Below, in pieces: positions 1-7,525 of a DNA stretch of 7,750 bases. Where the stretch lies: contig CAMOOA010000057.1 of NCBI GenBank assembly GCA_946621045.1, forward strand, positions 1 through 7,750. The letters run 5' to 3'. The first letter of the stretch is position 1. The number at the start of each line of letters is the position of its first letter. The position numbers and the translations under genes are program-made. The notes beneath the pieces were generated by a model. It was given only the letters and a program-made list of their open reading frames with translations. It did no database searches and was not told the DNA's origin. The stretch comes from an uncultured Erysipelotrichaceae bacterium. GTDB taxonomy: Bacteria > Bacillota_I > Bacilli_A > Erysipelotrichales > Erysipelotrichaceae.

Positions 1-1396
1 CCCACATGCCGGCCTGAATGTCTGCGCCGTTGTAGTTCACATCATCACACCATGCATGCAGCTCAAGGTAGTCCTTGCCGAGCCATGCACGGGAGTTGGT
101 CTCAAGAATCGGCATGTACAGAGAAATCGTAAGCTGAAGCACATCTCCCGCATCCACGATGGAGCCGGGTGCTCTGTCCTGCGCAATGACAGAACCGAGC
201 GGCGCTTCGTTATAGACCGACTTCTTTACGATAACGACATTGTTTTCCTTGGCCGAAGACCATGCCTCAAGCTGTTCCTTGCTGTAACCGACAAGGTTGG
301 GAATCTTGACGCCCTTGCCCTTGGAAACCGTGATGGTGAAGGTATCACCTTCGCTCATCGAAGTACCCGACTTCGGATTCTGCGCAATGATCACACCGCT
401 GTCTGCGGAATCGGAATTCATTTCCTCACGGACAACCTTCAGCTTCTTGGAGTTTGCCCAGGTCACCGCTTCCGCATAGTTCTTGCCGGTGAAGTTTTCA
501 ACCGTGACCTGCCCTGCCGGAGCCGGTCCCTTGGAACAGCGGATCGTCAGGGTGCTTCCGCGGGTGAACTCATTCTCCGATACGTTCTTCAGCACGTATT
601 CAATGACGCCGCCGTTTTCGACAGACGTGCTGTATTCGGTCGTGATCTTTGTCTTTGTCAGTTTGTTTTCGTTTTTCCAGTCGGTCAGCTCTTCATACGT
701 CATGGAGCGGATATCCGGGAATGCGATTTCCTCATCCGGATCTGCGCCCTGCGATACCGTCAGGGTGATCGGCGTATTCTTCTTGATCCGCTTTCCTGCG
801 GCCGGTGTCTGGGAGATGACAACGTCAGTGTCATATTCCAGACTGTATTCATAGGTTCTCGCAATGGCGGTATTTTCAATTTTGTTCTGGGCAGCCCAGG
901 CAGATACCTCACTCAGATTTCTGCCGGTAAAGTCCGGAAGAACGATCGGTGAGCGCAGCACAAAGAACCACAGAAGAAACAGCAGAAGCGCAAGCACAGC
1001 CGCAATTCCGCCGATCATCGGGCCGGTCAGCCGGAACTGAGGCTTTTCCACCTTTACCCGTTCTTCCTGCGCAAAACTTGCCGGAGAGGATGTCGCGGTG
1101 GAGTACATGTTTTTTGAAGAAACCGGTTCTTCCTCTTCTTCATACGCTTCGCCTTCTTCGTATTCTTCTTCCGCAGTTTCCTCCGGCTCGCTTACCGGTG
1201 CGGGCTGCGGATCAGGACGCGAAGGCTTCGGCTTTTTACGGGGTGCCGGCTCTGCATCTGCGTCATATTCTTCTTCCGGAACATTCCGGCTGCGCGGCAC
1301 AAAATCGTCGATCGTTCCGAAGGAAGAAGTCTCTCCCCGCTTCTTTGCGTCAACGCTTTTCGCCAGTTCACTCATAAAATCCAGTTTATCTGCCAT
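1..1396 (-). CDS. PASTA-domain membrane protein without kinase domain (C-terminal end outside window)
   Basis: Partial: 465 codons are visible and the frame is still open at the left edge. The ATG at 1396 follows AGAGGTGG at 1401-1408. Residues 1-120 are hydrophilic and lack any Ser/Thr kinase motif; they include a basic-proline patch (about 52-68) and a very acidic Glu/Tyr stretch (about 69-91). One membrane segment lies at about 125-147, giving a cytoplasmic N-terminus and an outside C-terminus. Four PASTA-like repeats follow at about 152-217, 226-290, 297-360 and 363-426. They show the usual 'P-x-L/F-x-G' opening, a central 'I-x-Q-x-P-x-x-G' type turn and a closing 'L-T-I/V-S-x-G' strand. 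A fifth, divergent copy begins near 427-441. PASTA domains bind peptidoglycan fragments or uncrosslinked muropeptides, so a wall-sensing or anchoring role is inferred. It lies 43 bases downstream of uvrB and is probably cotranscribed. A full PASTA kinase is excluded unless the annotated start is wrong; the exact function is unknown. Confidence 0.9.
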   Translation of the reverse strand, partial: MADKLDFMSELAKSVDAKKRGETSSFGTIDDFVPRSRNVPEEEYDADAEPAPRKKPKPSRPDPQPAPVSEPEETAEEEYEEGEAYEEEEEPVSSKNMYSTATSSPASFAQEERVKVEKPQFRLTGPMIGGIAAVLALLLFLLWFFVLRSPIVLPDFTGRNLSEVSAWAAQNKIENTAIARTYEYSLEYDTDVVISQTPAAGKRIKKNTPITLTVSQGADPDEEIAFPDIRSMTYEELTDWKNENKLTKTKITTEYSTSVENGGVIEYVLKNVSENEFTRGSTLTIRCSKGPAPAGQVTVENFTGKNYAEAVTWANSKKLKVVREEMNSDSADSGVIIAQNPKSGTSMSEGDTFTITVSKGKGVKIPNLVGYSKEQLEAWSSAKENNVVIVKKSVYNEAPLGSVIAQDRAPGSIVDAGDVLQLTISLYMPILETNSRAWLGKDYLELHAWCDDVNYNGADIQAGMW

Positions 1397-1400
1397 AGTG

Positions 1401-1408
1401 CCACCTCT
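1401..1408 (-). promoter_or_regulatory. Ribosome binding site of the PASTA gene
   Basis: The minus strand reads AGAGGTGG; the AGAGG core ends seven bases before the ATG at 1396. This supports that ATG as the start and argues that the protein truly lacks an upstream kinase domain, because uvrB coding sequence ends only 43 bases upstream. Confidence 0.75.
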
Positions 1409-1420
1409 GAATGTCTGTTC

Positions 1421-1440
1421 ACCGGAATTTCCTGTCCGGT
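1421..1440 (-). other. Small inverted repeat between uvrB and the PASTA gene
   Basis: ACCGGA (1421-1426) and TCCGGT (1435-1440) are perfect inverted repeats around an 8-base loop. The second arm includes the last base of the uvrB stop codon. The 6-bp stem is not followed by a T tract on the minus strand, so it does not look like an intrinsic terminator. It could be a weak mRNA hairpin affecting stability or translation between the two genes, or chance. Confidence 0.35.
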
Positions 1441-3413
1441 CAGTCTTCTGATTTCAGTTCGAAAATCATATCGCGCAGTTCTGCGGCGCGCTCGAAATCG
1501 AGTGCTCCTGCGGCTTCGCGCATCTCCGCTTCCATATCGGCAATCAGCTTTGCCTTGTCCTTCGACGCAAGCTTTGCCTTCTTCTTGATATACTTCGCCG
1601 CCATCTCGCGGGTTTCCTTGCCGCGGATCGCGTCATCCACCGGTTTGATGATGGTGGTCGGTGTAATGCCGTGTTCGATGTTGTACGCTTCCTGGATTGC
1701 ACGGCGCCGTTCCGTTTCACGGATCGCGCGCTCCATACTTCCGGTCATGACATCGGCGTACATGTGGACTTCGCCGGATGCGTTACGTGCAGCACGTCCG
1801 ATCGTCTGAATCAGGGAGCGTTCGCTTCGCAGGAAGCCTTCCTTGTCGGCGTCAAGAATGCATACCAGAGAGACTTCCGGAATATCCAGACCTTCTCGCA
1901 GGAGGTTGATTCCGACGATGATGTCCACCTTTCCAAGACGCAGATCACGGATGACTTCCGTGCGCTCCAGCGTCTTTGTCTCATGGTGGAGATAGGCAAC
2001 CTTGTATCCCCGGTCCTTGAGGTAATCCGTCAGGTCCTCTGCCATGCGGACGGTGAGGGTCGTGATCAGAATGCGTTCATTCCTTGCGATGCGGATGTCG
2101 ATCTGTTCGCAGATATCATCCACCTGCCCTCTGGTCGGCTTGACGATGACCCTGGGATCCAGAAGTCCGGTCGGACGAATGATCTGTTCGACCACTTCAT
2201 GATTCACATGTTCAAGTTCATAGTCTCCCGGGGTTGCGGAACAGTAGATGACCTGGGGGACGATTTCCTCAAATTCATCAAACCGCATCGGCCGGTTCTC
2301 CAGCGCCGAAGGAAGACGGAATCCGTATTCCACAAGCGTCTCCTTGCGCTGACGGTCGCCGTTGTACATGCCGCGGATCTGCGGCAGCGAGACATGCGAC
2401 TCATCCACGATCAGCAGCATGTCCCTCGGAAAGTAATCGAACAGATTCCACGGCCGCTGGCCGGGTTTCCGTCCGTCAATATGCATCGAGTAGTTTTCAA
2501 TGCCCGAGCAGTAGCCGTTCTCCCGCAGCGCTTCAATGTCAAAGCGGGTCCGCTGTTCGAGGCGCTCCGCCTCAAGCGGCTTGTTATTGTCGCGGAAATA
2601 CTGCAGGCGCTCCTCCAGCTCCGTTTCGATATCCGCGCATGCCCGGAACATCTGTTCACGGCTGCGGGCATAGCCGCTGGCCGGGAAGATGTTGTAGAAC
2701 TGATAGGCGTTCTGCATATGCGCGGTCACCGGATCGATTTCCGTGATCCGTTCGATCTCATCGCCGAACATCTCAATGCGGATGTTGTACTGATCGGTAT
2801 AGCTCGGCGTCACATCGATGACATCGCCTCTGACACGCACCGTGCCGCGGGTCTGATCGGTGTCGTTGCGGCGGTACTGCAGGTCGATGAATTTCCTGAG
2901 AAGTTCATTGCGGTCATAGCTTTCGCCGACCCGGATCGTAAAGAACATGTCCTTGTACTGGGCCGGATCGCTGGCCGCATAAATGCATGCGACCGATGCG
3001 ACGACGATCGTATCCCTGCGCTCCAGCAGGGAGTTGAGCGTCGATTCCCGAAACATGTCCAACTCCTCGTTGATCGCGGCGGTCTTCTCGATGTACATGT
3101 CGTTTTTCGGCATGTACGCCTCCGGCTGGTAGTAATCAAAGTTGGAGACGAAGAACTCCACCCGGTTATGGGGAAAGAGTTCCTTGAATTCACTGTAGAG
3201 CTGTCCTGCCAGTGTTTTGTTGTGGGAAAAGACAAGCGTCGGCCGGTTGACGCGCTCGATGATGTTCGCCATCGTAAACGTCTTTCCGGTACCGGTCGCA
3301 CCTTCGAGAACCTGTTCCTTTTTGCCTTCTTCGAGGCCCTTCACCAGGGCATCGATAGCCTGGGGCTGATCGCCGGTCGGCTTAAACGGGGAAACCAGTT
3401 CAAATCGTTCCAT
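1440..3413 (-). CDS. uvrB: UvrABC excinuclease subunit B, DNA damage-recognition helicase
   Basis: UvrB takes damaged DNA from UvrA, verifies the lesion by limited strand opening and recruits UvrC for incision in cytoplasmic nucleotide excision repair. The protein is 657 residues, a normal full length. Walker A GATGTGKT lies at 38-45. The damage-probing beta-hairpin region starts with YYQPEAY at 94-100. The Walker B/DEAD-type motif DESH is at 337-340 and motif III-like CSATPG at 391-396. Helicase motifs V and VI ([10 protein letters not shown], then QTIGRAARN) span about 501-544. A C-terminal UVR motif for UvrC contact is at about 622-655. The ATG at 3413 is chosen over an in-frame upstream ATG at 3452 because a strong GGAGG lies six bases before it and the family N-terminus ([17 protein letters not shown]) begins there. 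The gene starts inside the 3' end of the S41 protease gene, implying coupled translation. I saw no CGAAC-N4-GTTCG type SOS box just upstream. uvrA does not follow directly. Confidence 0.98.
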   Translation of the reverse strand: MERFELVSPFKPTGDQPQAIDALVKGLEEGKKEQVLEGATGTGKTFTMANIIERVNRPTLVFSHNKTLAGQLYSEFKELFPHNRVEFFVSNFDYYQPEAYMPKNDMYIEKTAAINEELDMFRESTLNSLLERRDTIVVASVACIYAASDPAQYKDMFFTIRVGESYDRNELLRKFIDLQYRRNDTDQTRGTVRVRGDVIDVTPSYTDQYNIRIEMFGDEIERITEIDPVTAHMQNAYQFYNIFPASGYARSREQMFRACADIETELEERLQYFRDNNKPLEAERLEQRTRFDIEALRENGYCSGIENYSMHIDGRKPGQRPWNLFDYFPRDMLLIVDESHVSLPQIRGMYNGDRQRKETLVEYGFRLPSALENRPMRFDEFEEIVPQVIYCSATPGDYELEHVNHEVVEQIIRPTGLLDPRVIVKPTRGQVDDICEQIDIRIARNERILITTLTVRMAEDLTDYLKDRGYKVAYLHHETKTLERTEVIRDLRLGKVDIIVGINLLREGLDIPEVSLVCILDADKEGFLRSERSLIQTIGRAARNASGEVHMYADVMTGSMERAIRETERRRAIQEAYNIEHGITPTTIIKPVDDAIRGKETREMAAKYIKKKAKLASKDKAKLIADMEAEMREAAGALDFERAAELRDMIFELKSED

Positions 3414-5082
3414 AGCGTTCCTCCCTGTCAAAAGAGGTTTCGACCGGCTCATACATCAGCGCATCCGCAGATATTGCCGAGGTCGGACTTCCCTGTTCAT
3501 TCTGCGGAGCGGCTTCCTGTACAGGCTTTGCCTCCCGCAGGATTTCCAGCGCACGCTGGTACTGTTTGTCCGCCTTGTCGTTGACGGTCCATTCATGAAT
3601 GACTGCCGCAATCATGGTTCCGTAAAGATCCTTGTCGATCACGGTGTTTTCTTCCAGTCCGTTTTCCTTCTCAAACGCAAGCAGCTGCTTCTCTGTTTCC
3701 GGAGAATAATATCCGTCCGTACGGTCCGGCGCATAGCCGAGGAAATCAAGGCAGAGCTGGATCTCCTTTACGATCGGGCTGACGGAATCCGGTGCATACT
3801 TTTCGCCGTCCTCCAGCGTTGCATAGGTCGTATTGAGCACTTCGTGGAGCTTCACGGTTTCATCCGGCTCAATGCCGGTTCCGTTGATCCAGACACCGTC
3901 CGGGCTCTTCCAGATACTGTCGGTGTATTTGAGCGCGCTTCCGTCATCGAAATACTGTGTGACCTGCACGCTTCCCTTTCCGTAGGTGGTTGTGCCGATG
4001 ACGGTCACATCATCGCGGTTTTCCTTCAGGGCAAGCGTAAATGCCTCAGCTGCGCTTGCGGTATTCTCATTGACCAGAAGAACGATCGGCGAGAACTGCG
4101 TATACTGTCCGCCGTCCGTCTTGTTTACTTCTTTCGAGCCGTTGGTATATTCCCGCCGGATGAACACCTTGTTTTCCGGCAGAAGGAGACTGATGACGCC
4201 GCGCAGCGCTTCAAGATATCCGCCGCCGTCATCACGCAGATCGATGATCAGCTTTGTGGCGCCCTTCTCCGCAAATTCATCCAGGAATCCCTGTACTTCC
4301 ACCTTGGTGGTTTCGCCGAACTGTTCGATCGTTATAAGACCGATGCCGTCTTCCGCAACGGTGCCGTCAACGGTATGTCCGACCTTTCCGCGGGTGATGT
4401 CGAGAGTGATGAGTTCGCCTTCCCGCTGGAAGACCATGGTCACTACGCTTCCCTCTTCTCCCTGCACGAGTTCCTTGATCTCATCCGTGGTCATGTTTTC
4501 GGTGATGACACCGTCCACCGAATGAATGATGTCGCCGGCCTGCACGCCCGCCTTCTCTGCCGGAGAATCCCGGAAGACGCGGGTGATCAGCTGAAGTCCG
4601 CTTTCAAGGTTGGTGAACTGCACGCCGATGCCGACAAAGTCGCGGTTGATGCTCTGGGTGAATTCCAGGATTTCTTCCGCCGACATGTATGCGGTGTGCG
4701 GGTCTTCCTCGTTGGTCGTCATACCGACCAGCGCCTGGTCGACCAGACGGGTTTCGAGATCGTCAATGGAGCCCGAGAAGTACCAGTAACGCCGCATGAC
4801 GTTCATGATGTTGGTGATCTTCTCACCGGATTTTGCCTGGGTAACGGCAGTTACTCCCTGCCGGAACTGATTGAAAAACGGAATCGGACGGAAGCTTCCC
4901 AGCAGCCAGCCAAGCAGAAGCGCAAGCACGCTGAAAGCCGCAAGCAGGATGCGAAGCCGGCGCGAAGTACGCCGCAGGTACTGATTCTCCTCGCTCAGTT
5001 CATCTTCATACCGGAATTCCTCCGCCGGTATCCGGCGGTTTTCTTCCAGTCCGTCATTTTCTTCTGGAGTTTTCTGTGTCAT
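3400..5082 (-). CDS. S41 carboxyl-terminal processing protease with PDZ and PG-binding-like domains
   Basis: CtpA/CtpB/Tsp-type serine protease, 560 residues. Residues 1-43 are charged and cytoplasmic; a membrane segment at about 44-63 places the rest outside. The N-terminal S41 region carries the conserved DPHTAYMS (about 127-134) and the GIGVQF entry to the PDZ domain (about 151-156; PDZ to about 228). The core contains [10 protein letters not shown] (about 280-289). The Ser/Lys/Gln catalytic set is readable as S343 in [10 protein letters not shown]369 in YGKGSVQ and Q373. Residues about 436-495 resemble a PG_binding_1 domain, followed by a 65-residue polar tail. Known relatives cleave extracytoplasmic substrates near the C-terminus, with the PDZ domain gating access. 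Here the neighbouring M23 hydrolase or its partners are plausible substrates, but this is inference. It starts 11 bases after the hydrolase stop and overlaps uvrB by 14 bases. The ATG at 5082 is the only reasonable start because an in-frame TAG sits two codons upstream. Its closest GGAGG is unusually far. Confidence 0.95.
   Translation of the reverse strand: MTQKTPEENDGLEENRRIPAEEFRYEDELSEENQYLRRTSRRLRILLAAFSVLALLLGWLLGSFRPIPFFNQFRQGVTAVTQAKSGEKITNIMNVMRRYWYFSGSIDDLETRLVDQALVGMTTNEEDPHTAYMSAEEILEFTQSINRDFVGIGVQFTNLESGLQLITRVFRDSPAEKAGVQAGDIIHSVDGVITENMTTDEIKELVQGEEGSVVTMVFQREGELITLDITRGKVGHTVDGTVAEDGIGLITIEQFGETTKVEVQGFLDEFAEKGATKLIIDLRDDGGGYLEALRGVISLLLPENKVFIRREYTNGSKEVNKTDGGQYTQFSPIVLLVNENTASAAEAFTLALKENRDDVTVIGTTTYGKGSVQVTQYFDDGSALKYTDSIWKSPDGVWINGTGIEPDETVKLHEVLNTTYATLEDGEKYAPDSVSPIVKEIQLCLDFLGYAPDRTDGYYSPETEKQLLAFEKENGLEENTVIDKDLYGTMIAAVIHEWTVNDKADKQYQRALEILREAKPVQEAAPQNEQGSPTSAISADALMYEPVETSFDREERYGTI
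3419..3426 (-). promoter_or_regulatory. Ribosome binding site that fixes the uvrB start
   Basis: The minus strand reads AGGGAGGA, with GGAGG six bases before the ATG at 3413. It lies entirely within the last codons of the upstream protease gene. Its position rejects the longer 670-residue reading from 3452, whose 13 extra residues do not resemble the UvrB N-terminus. Confidence 0.85.
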
Positions 5083-5093
5083 GAACTAGATTC

Positions 5094-6611
5094 TTATCCT
5101 CCGAACAGGGATTCCGGCTTCACGCGGCACGGTGCGCCTGCGCCGTTTTCACAGAGCCGGGACAGGCCGGCGCTTCCCCAGCCGCAGCCGAAGGCAAGAT
5201 CGCCGTCCCAGGTTTTCGCATAATTCGTAAAGTTTTCCGCAGGGCCGAGATAGAACACTTCGATATGGCAGTGCGGCCCGGAGCTGTTTCCGGTGGAGCC
5301 GACAAGACCGATCTGCTGGCCGGCCATGATAATGGTTCCCTTGGCCACAACCGATCCCTGCAGCATATGTAAATACTTGACCGCATACAGACCGCCGTTG
5401 ATCTTTGTGAGCAGGTAGGCCTGGTTTCCGCCGCCCCATGAGCCGCCGATGTTGGCGCCGCATCCGTTGCCAAGTCCGCCGGAGCCGCATCCGTCTGCGG
5501 AATGCAGGATGACGCCGTTGCCGACCGCAACAACTTTGGAGCCGGCCGGACCGGAGAAGTCTCCGCCAAGATGCACACCGCCGCTGGCGTAGTGCCAGGT
5601 TCCGGCATACGGATTGATATGAACCGACGGTACCGGATAGGTCCATCCGGCAGTCGCCACGACTTCATTGAGCTTTTCGGAAATGCCCTCCATGAGTTTC
5701 TGGATCTCTTCGATTTCCGCCGCATAACGGTTGCCTTCCGCTTCGAGGTCGGCACTGCGCTGCTGGTATTCCTGCTCAATGACCTGAGCCTGATACATCA
5801 GCGACAGGTATTCGTTCTGCTTTTCGACAACTTCTTCCTTCCGCTTCTGCAGGAGTTCCTTCTCCGCTTCCACTTCCGCCTTGTCCTTGTTGAGCTGCTC
5901 GATCAGCACGGCAAGATCTTCCATGACTTTGGTGTCATAGGCGGTGATGTCAGAGAGACCGTTGGCAATGCGGATAAAGTTCTCGAAGGTGCTTGCGCCC
6001 ATGAGAATGTCGAGATACTGATTCAGACGCATGGTACGCTGCTGTATGACCATGCGCTTTTTGATTTTGGCCTGGGCCGCATCGATCTGCGCCTGGTTTT
6101 CCTCGATCCGCACGGTGAGATCCGCGATCTTCTTTTCACTGACCGCGATCTGCCCGTTGATATCCGCAATCTCCGAATTCAGCGAAGCTGCCTGCGCCTG
6201 ATATTCCGAAACCTTTGCGGCATAGTAAAGAATATCCGCCGCGATCGCTTCGCGCTGGCTTTCGATCTCCTTGATCTTCTCATTCAGGCTGGCTGTCGAA
6301 TTTGACTTGGTCTGAATATAGGCCATGCACTGGCTCTTCTGAGTCTGTGTCAGTTCCGCCGTACCGGTACAGAGATTGGTCCAGTACTCATTGTCGGAAT
6401 AGTCTTCCGAGCCGGACGATGCCGTTGTTCCGGTTCCTTCCGTTGCCTCGGTTCCTGCGGTTTCCGCAGTGCTTTCTCCGCCTTCTTTGGTATCCGCGGG
6501 TTCGGAAGCGGTCTCGCCGCCTTCCTTCTGTTCCCCCTCGGCATGAACCGGCGACAGCACGCATCCGGACAGCAGCGCAGCGATGAGCAGTTTTCGGATC
6601 TGCTTCTTCAT
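5094..6611 (-). CDS. Secreted coiled-coil murein hydrolase (EnvC/CwlO-like) with M23 peptidase domain
   Basis: 505 residues. A basic N-terminus and hydrophobic core (1-24) form a signal peptide. Cleavage could follow VHA (24) or, as a lipoprotein, precede Cys17 in LLSGC. A low-complexity Glu/Gly/Thr/Ala linker covers about 25-70. Two long coiled-coil segments (about 104-190 and 228-318) flank a less helical section (about 195-226) with the LNQYLDILMGASTFENF pattern typical of CwlO/PcsB-type proteins. The C-terminal M23 domain (about 325-460) keeps the expected zinc and catalytic residues: H347 and D351 (HLGGD), H415 (YLHML), H448 and H450 (HCHIEV). It is therefore probably an active peptidoglycan endopeptidase rather than a degenerate activator. 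Its coding sequence overlaps the ftsX stop in TGATG, supporting direct control by FtsEX through the coiled coil, as known for this family. Eight of its nine cysteines lie beyond the signal peptide, including a Gly/Cys-rich insertion at about 374-396, which is unusual. ATG 6611 is preferred over GTG 6623 because AGGTGG precedes it by eight bases. Confidence 0.93.
   Translation of the reverse strand: MKKQIRKLLIAALLSGCVLSPVHAEGEQKEGGETASEPADTKEGGESTAETAGTEATEGTGTTASSGSEDYSDNEYWTNLCTGTAELTQTQKSQCMAYIQTKSNSTASLNEKIKEIESQREAIAADILYYAAKVSEYQAQAASLNSEIADINGQIAVSEKKIADLTVRIEENQAQIDAAQAKIKKRMVIQQRTMRLNQYLDILMGASTFENFIRIANGLSDITAYDTKVMEDLAVLIEQLNKDKAEVEAEKELLQKRKEEVVEKQNEYLSLMYQAQVIEQEYQQRSADLEAEGNRYAAEIEEIQKLMEGISEKLNEVVATAGWTYPVPSVHINPYAGTWHYASGGVHLGGDFSGPAGSKVVAVGNGVILHSADGCGSGGLGNGCGANIGGSWGGGNQAYLLTKINGGLYAVKYLHMLQGSVVAKGTIIMAGQQIGLVGSTGNSSGPHCHIEVFYLGPAENFTNYAKTWDGDLAFGCGWGSAGLSRLCENGAGAPCRVKPESLFGG
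5098..5102 (-). promoter_or_regulatory. Distant Shine-Dalgarno-like GGAGG upstream of the S41 protease gene
   Basis: GGAGG on the minus strand overlaps the last codons of the M23 gene and lies 15 bases before the ATG at 5082. This is longer than the 5-10 bases usual here. No better start codon exists in frame, so initiation may rely on coupling to termination of the upstream gene. Confidence 0.5.
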
Positions 6612-7525
6612 CAGCGCTTCCACCTCAGATACTTACTGACGGAGAAGAACGATCCGAGCAGACCGACCACCACGCCGATTCCAAACAGGGTCCAGCACGC
6701 CGTCGGAAGAAACTTCTCGGGCGGGATCAGGCTGAACATCCGGGAAATCAGATAGCCGCCGGTAAACTTGTAGACCGAGTTGTACATGTAATAGGTCAGG
6801 ATGATCGGCGGAATGGCGCCGAGTGCGCCGATGATCACGCCTTCCACCACAAACGGGGAACGGATGAATCCGTTGCGTGCGCCGACATTCCGCATGATGG
6901 CAATCTCATCCGCCCGGGCCATGATCGTAAGCTTGATCGTATTGGCGATCAGGAAGATGGCAAGAACGGAAAGCGCAAGGGCAAGCAGTCCGCCGCCGTT
7001 GCGGATCGACTGCAGCATATACACCAGCTGGATCGCAGATGCGCCGCCGAAGTTGACGGACTCAATGCCTTCAATCCCCTTGATCGATTCCGCAACGGTC
7101 TGCAGGGCATTGCCGTCACGGACCGTCACATAGAATGCGTCATGCATGGGGTTGTCTTCCTCAAACGGACGGAACGCTTCCTTTGTGCGCTCATCTGTAA
7201 AGGAGTTGAGGTAATACTGGAATTCCTCTGCCTTGCTGGAAAAGGTAACGGTATCAACGCCGGGAATTGCCTGAATGGCAAGGCTGATGCGGTCTTCCTG
7301 TTCCGCAGATTCATAATCATAGCCGACGGTTGCGGAAATCTGAACCGACTGTTCGATTCCCTGCGTAAAGCGGCTGACATTCATGGTAAAGATCAGAAAC
7401 AGGCTGATGATAATCAGCGTAATCGAAACGGCGGAACCGGCCTGAAACGACATGGAGCTGTGCCGGAAGACGCCGAGAAATCCTTCCTTGATCGGTCTCC
7501 AGATTCTACTGATCATGCTGGACAT
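6611..7525 (-). CDS. ftsX: Cell division protein FtsX, membrane subunit of the FtsEX complex
   Basis: FtsX is the polytopic partner of the FtsE ATPase. The complex does not appear to act as a classical transporter; it conveys ATP-driven conformational change to peptidoglycan hydrolases at division or elongation sites. The 304 residues show the family topology: cytoplasmic N-terminus, TM1 about 31-51, a large extracellular loop about 52-175, TM2 about 177-200, TM3 about 224-250 and TM4 about 274-297. The cytoplasmic segment after TM2 contains the typical ADEIAIMRNVGA stretch (about 205-216), the FtsE-contact region of this MacB/FtsX fold. Length matches the usual 290-310. Two ATGs compete: 7525 (used here) and 7516, which gives MISRIW and 301 residues. 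The GGAGG at 7528-7532 is only two bases from the first and eleven from the second, so the true start is uncertain by three codons. It overlaps ftsE upstream and shares TGATG with the hydrolase gene downstream. Confidence 0.97.
   Translation of the reverse strand: MSSMISRIWRPIKEGFLGVFRHSSMSFQAGSAVSITLIIISLFLIFTMNVSRFTQGIEQSVQISATVGYDYESAEQEDRISLAIQAIPGVDTVTFSSKAEEFQYYLNSFTDERTKEAFRPFEEDNPMHDAFYVTVRDGNALQTVAESIKGIEGIESVNFGGASAIQLVYMLQSIRNGGGLLALALSVLAIFLIANTIKLTIMARADEIAIMRNVGARNGFIRSPFVVEGVIIGALGAIPPIILTYYMYNSVYKFTGGYLISRMFSLIPPEKFLPTACWTLFGIGVVVGLLGSFFSVSKYLRWKR
6620..6625 (-). promoter_or_regulatory. Ribosome binding site that fixes the M23 hydrolase start
   Basis: AGGTGG on the minus strand is eight bases before ATG 6611, inside the last codons of ftsX. 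A longer reading from GTG 6623 would place the start inside this site and give a less typical signal peptide, so it is rejected. Confidence 0.75.

Noticed and set aside
56..952. Plus-strand open frame of 298 codons opposite the PASTA protein
   Set aside because: The minus frame has a clear membrane segment and PASTA repeats; the plus frame is Arg/Cys-rich and unrecognisable.
1100..1170. Tandem GAA-rich tract as a simple sequence repeat
   Set aside because: It is interrupted and explained by the acidic Glu-rich coding region; no regular repeat unit suggesting phase variation.
1421..1440. Intrinsic terminator after uvrB
   Set aside because: The stem is only 6 bp with no T tract on the minus strand, and another gene in the same direction starts 43 bases after the uvrB stop.
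3405..3425. Repeated GAAC spaced by six bases near the uvrB start as a LexA/DinR box
   Set aside because: The two copies are direct repeats, not the inverted GAAC-N4-GTTC arrangement needed.
1671..3584. Long open frame (637 codons) on the plus strand opposite uvrB
   Set aside because: It is antisense to a fully recognisable uvrB, has no recognised domain, and arises from codon bias on the opposite strand.
3595..5223. Long open frame (542 codons) on the plus strand opposite the S41 protease
   Set aside because: Same reasoning: the minus strand encodes a complete protease with catalytic residues, and the plus-strand product has no family features.
5502..6305. Plus-strand open frame of 267 codons opposite the hydrolase coiled coil
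   Set aside because: Its Leu/Phe-rich look is the complement of Glu/Lys-rich coiled-coil codons, not a real membrane protein.
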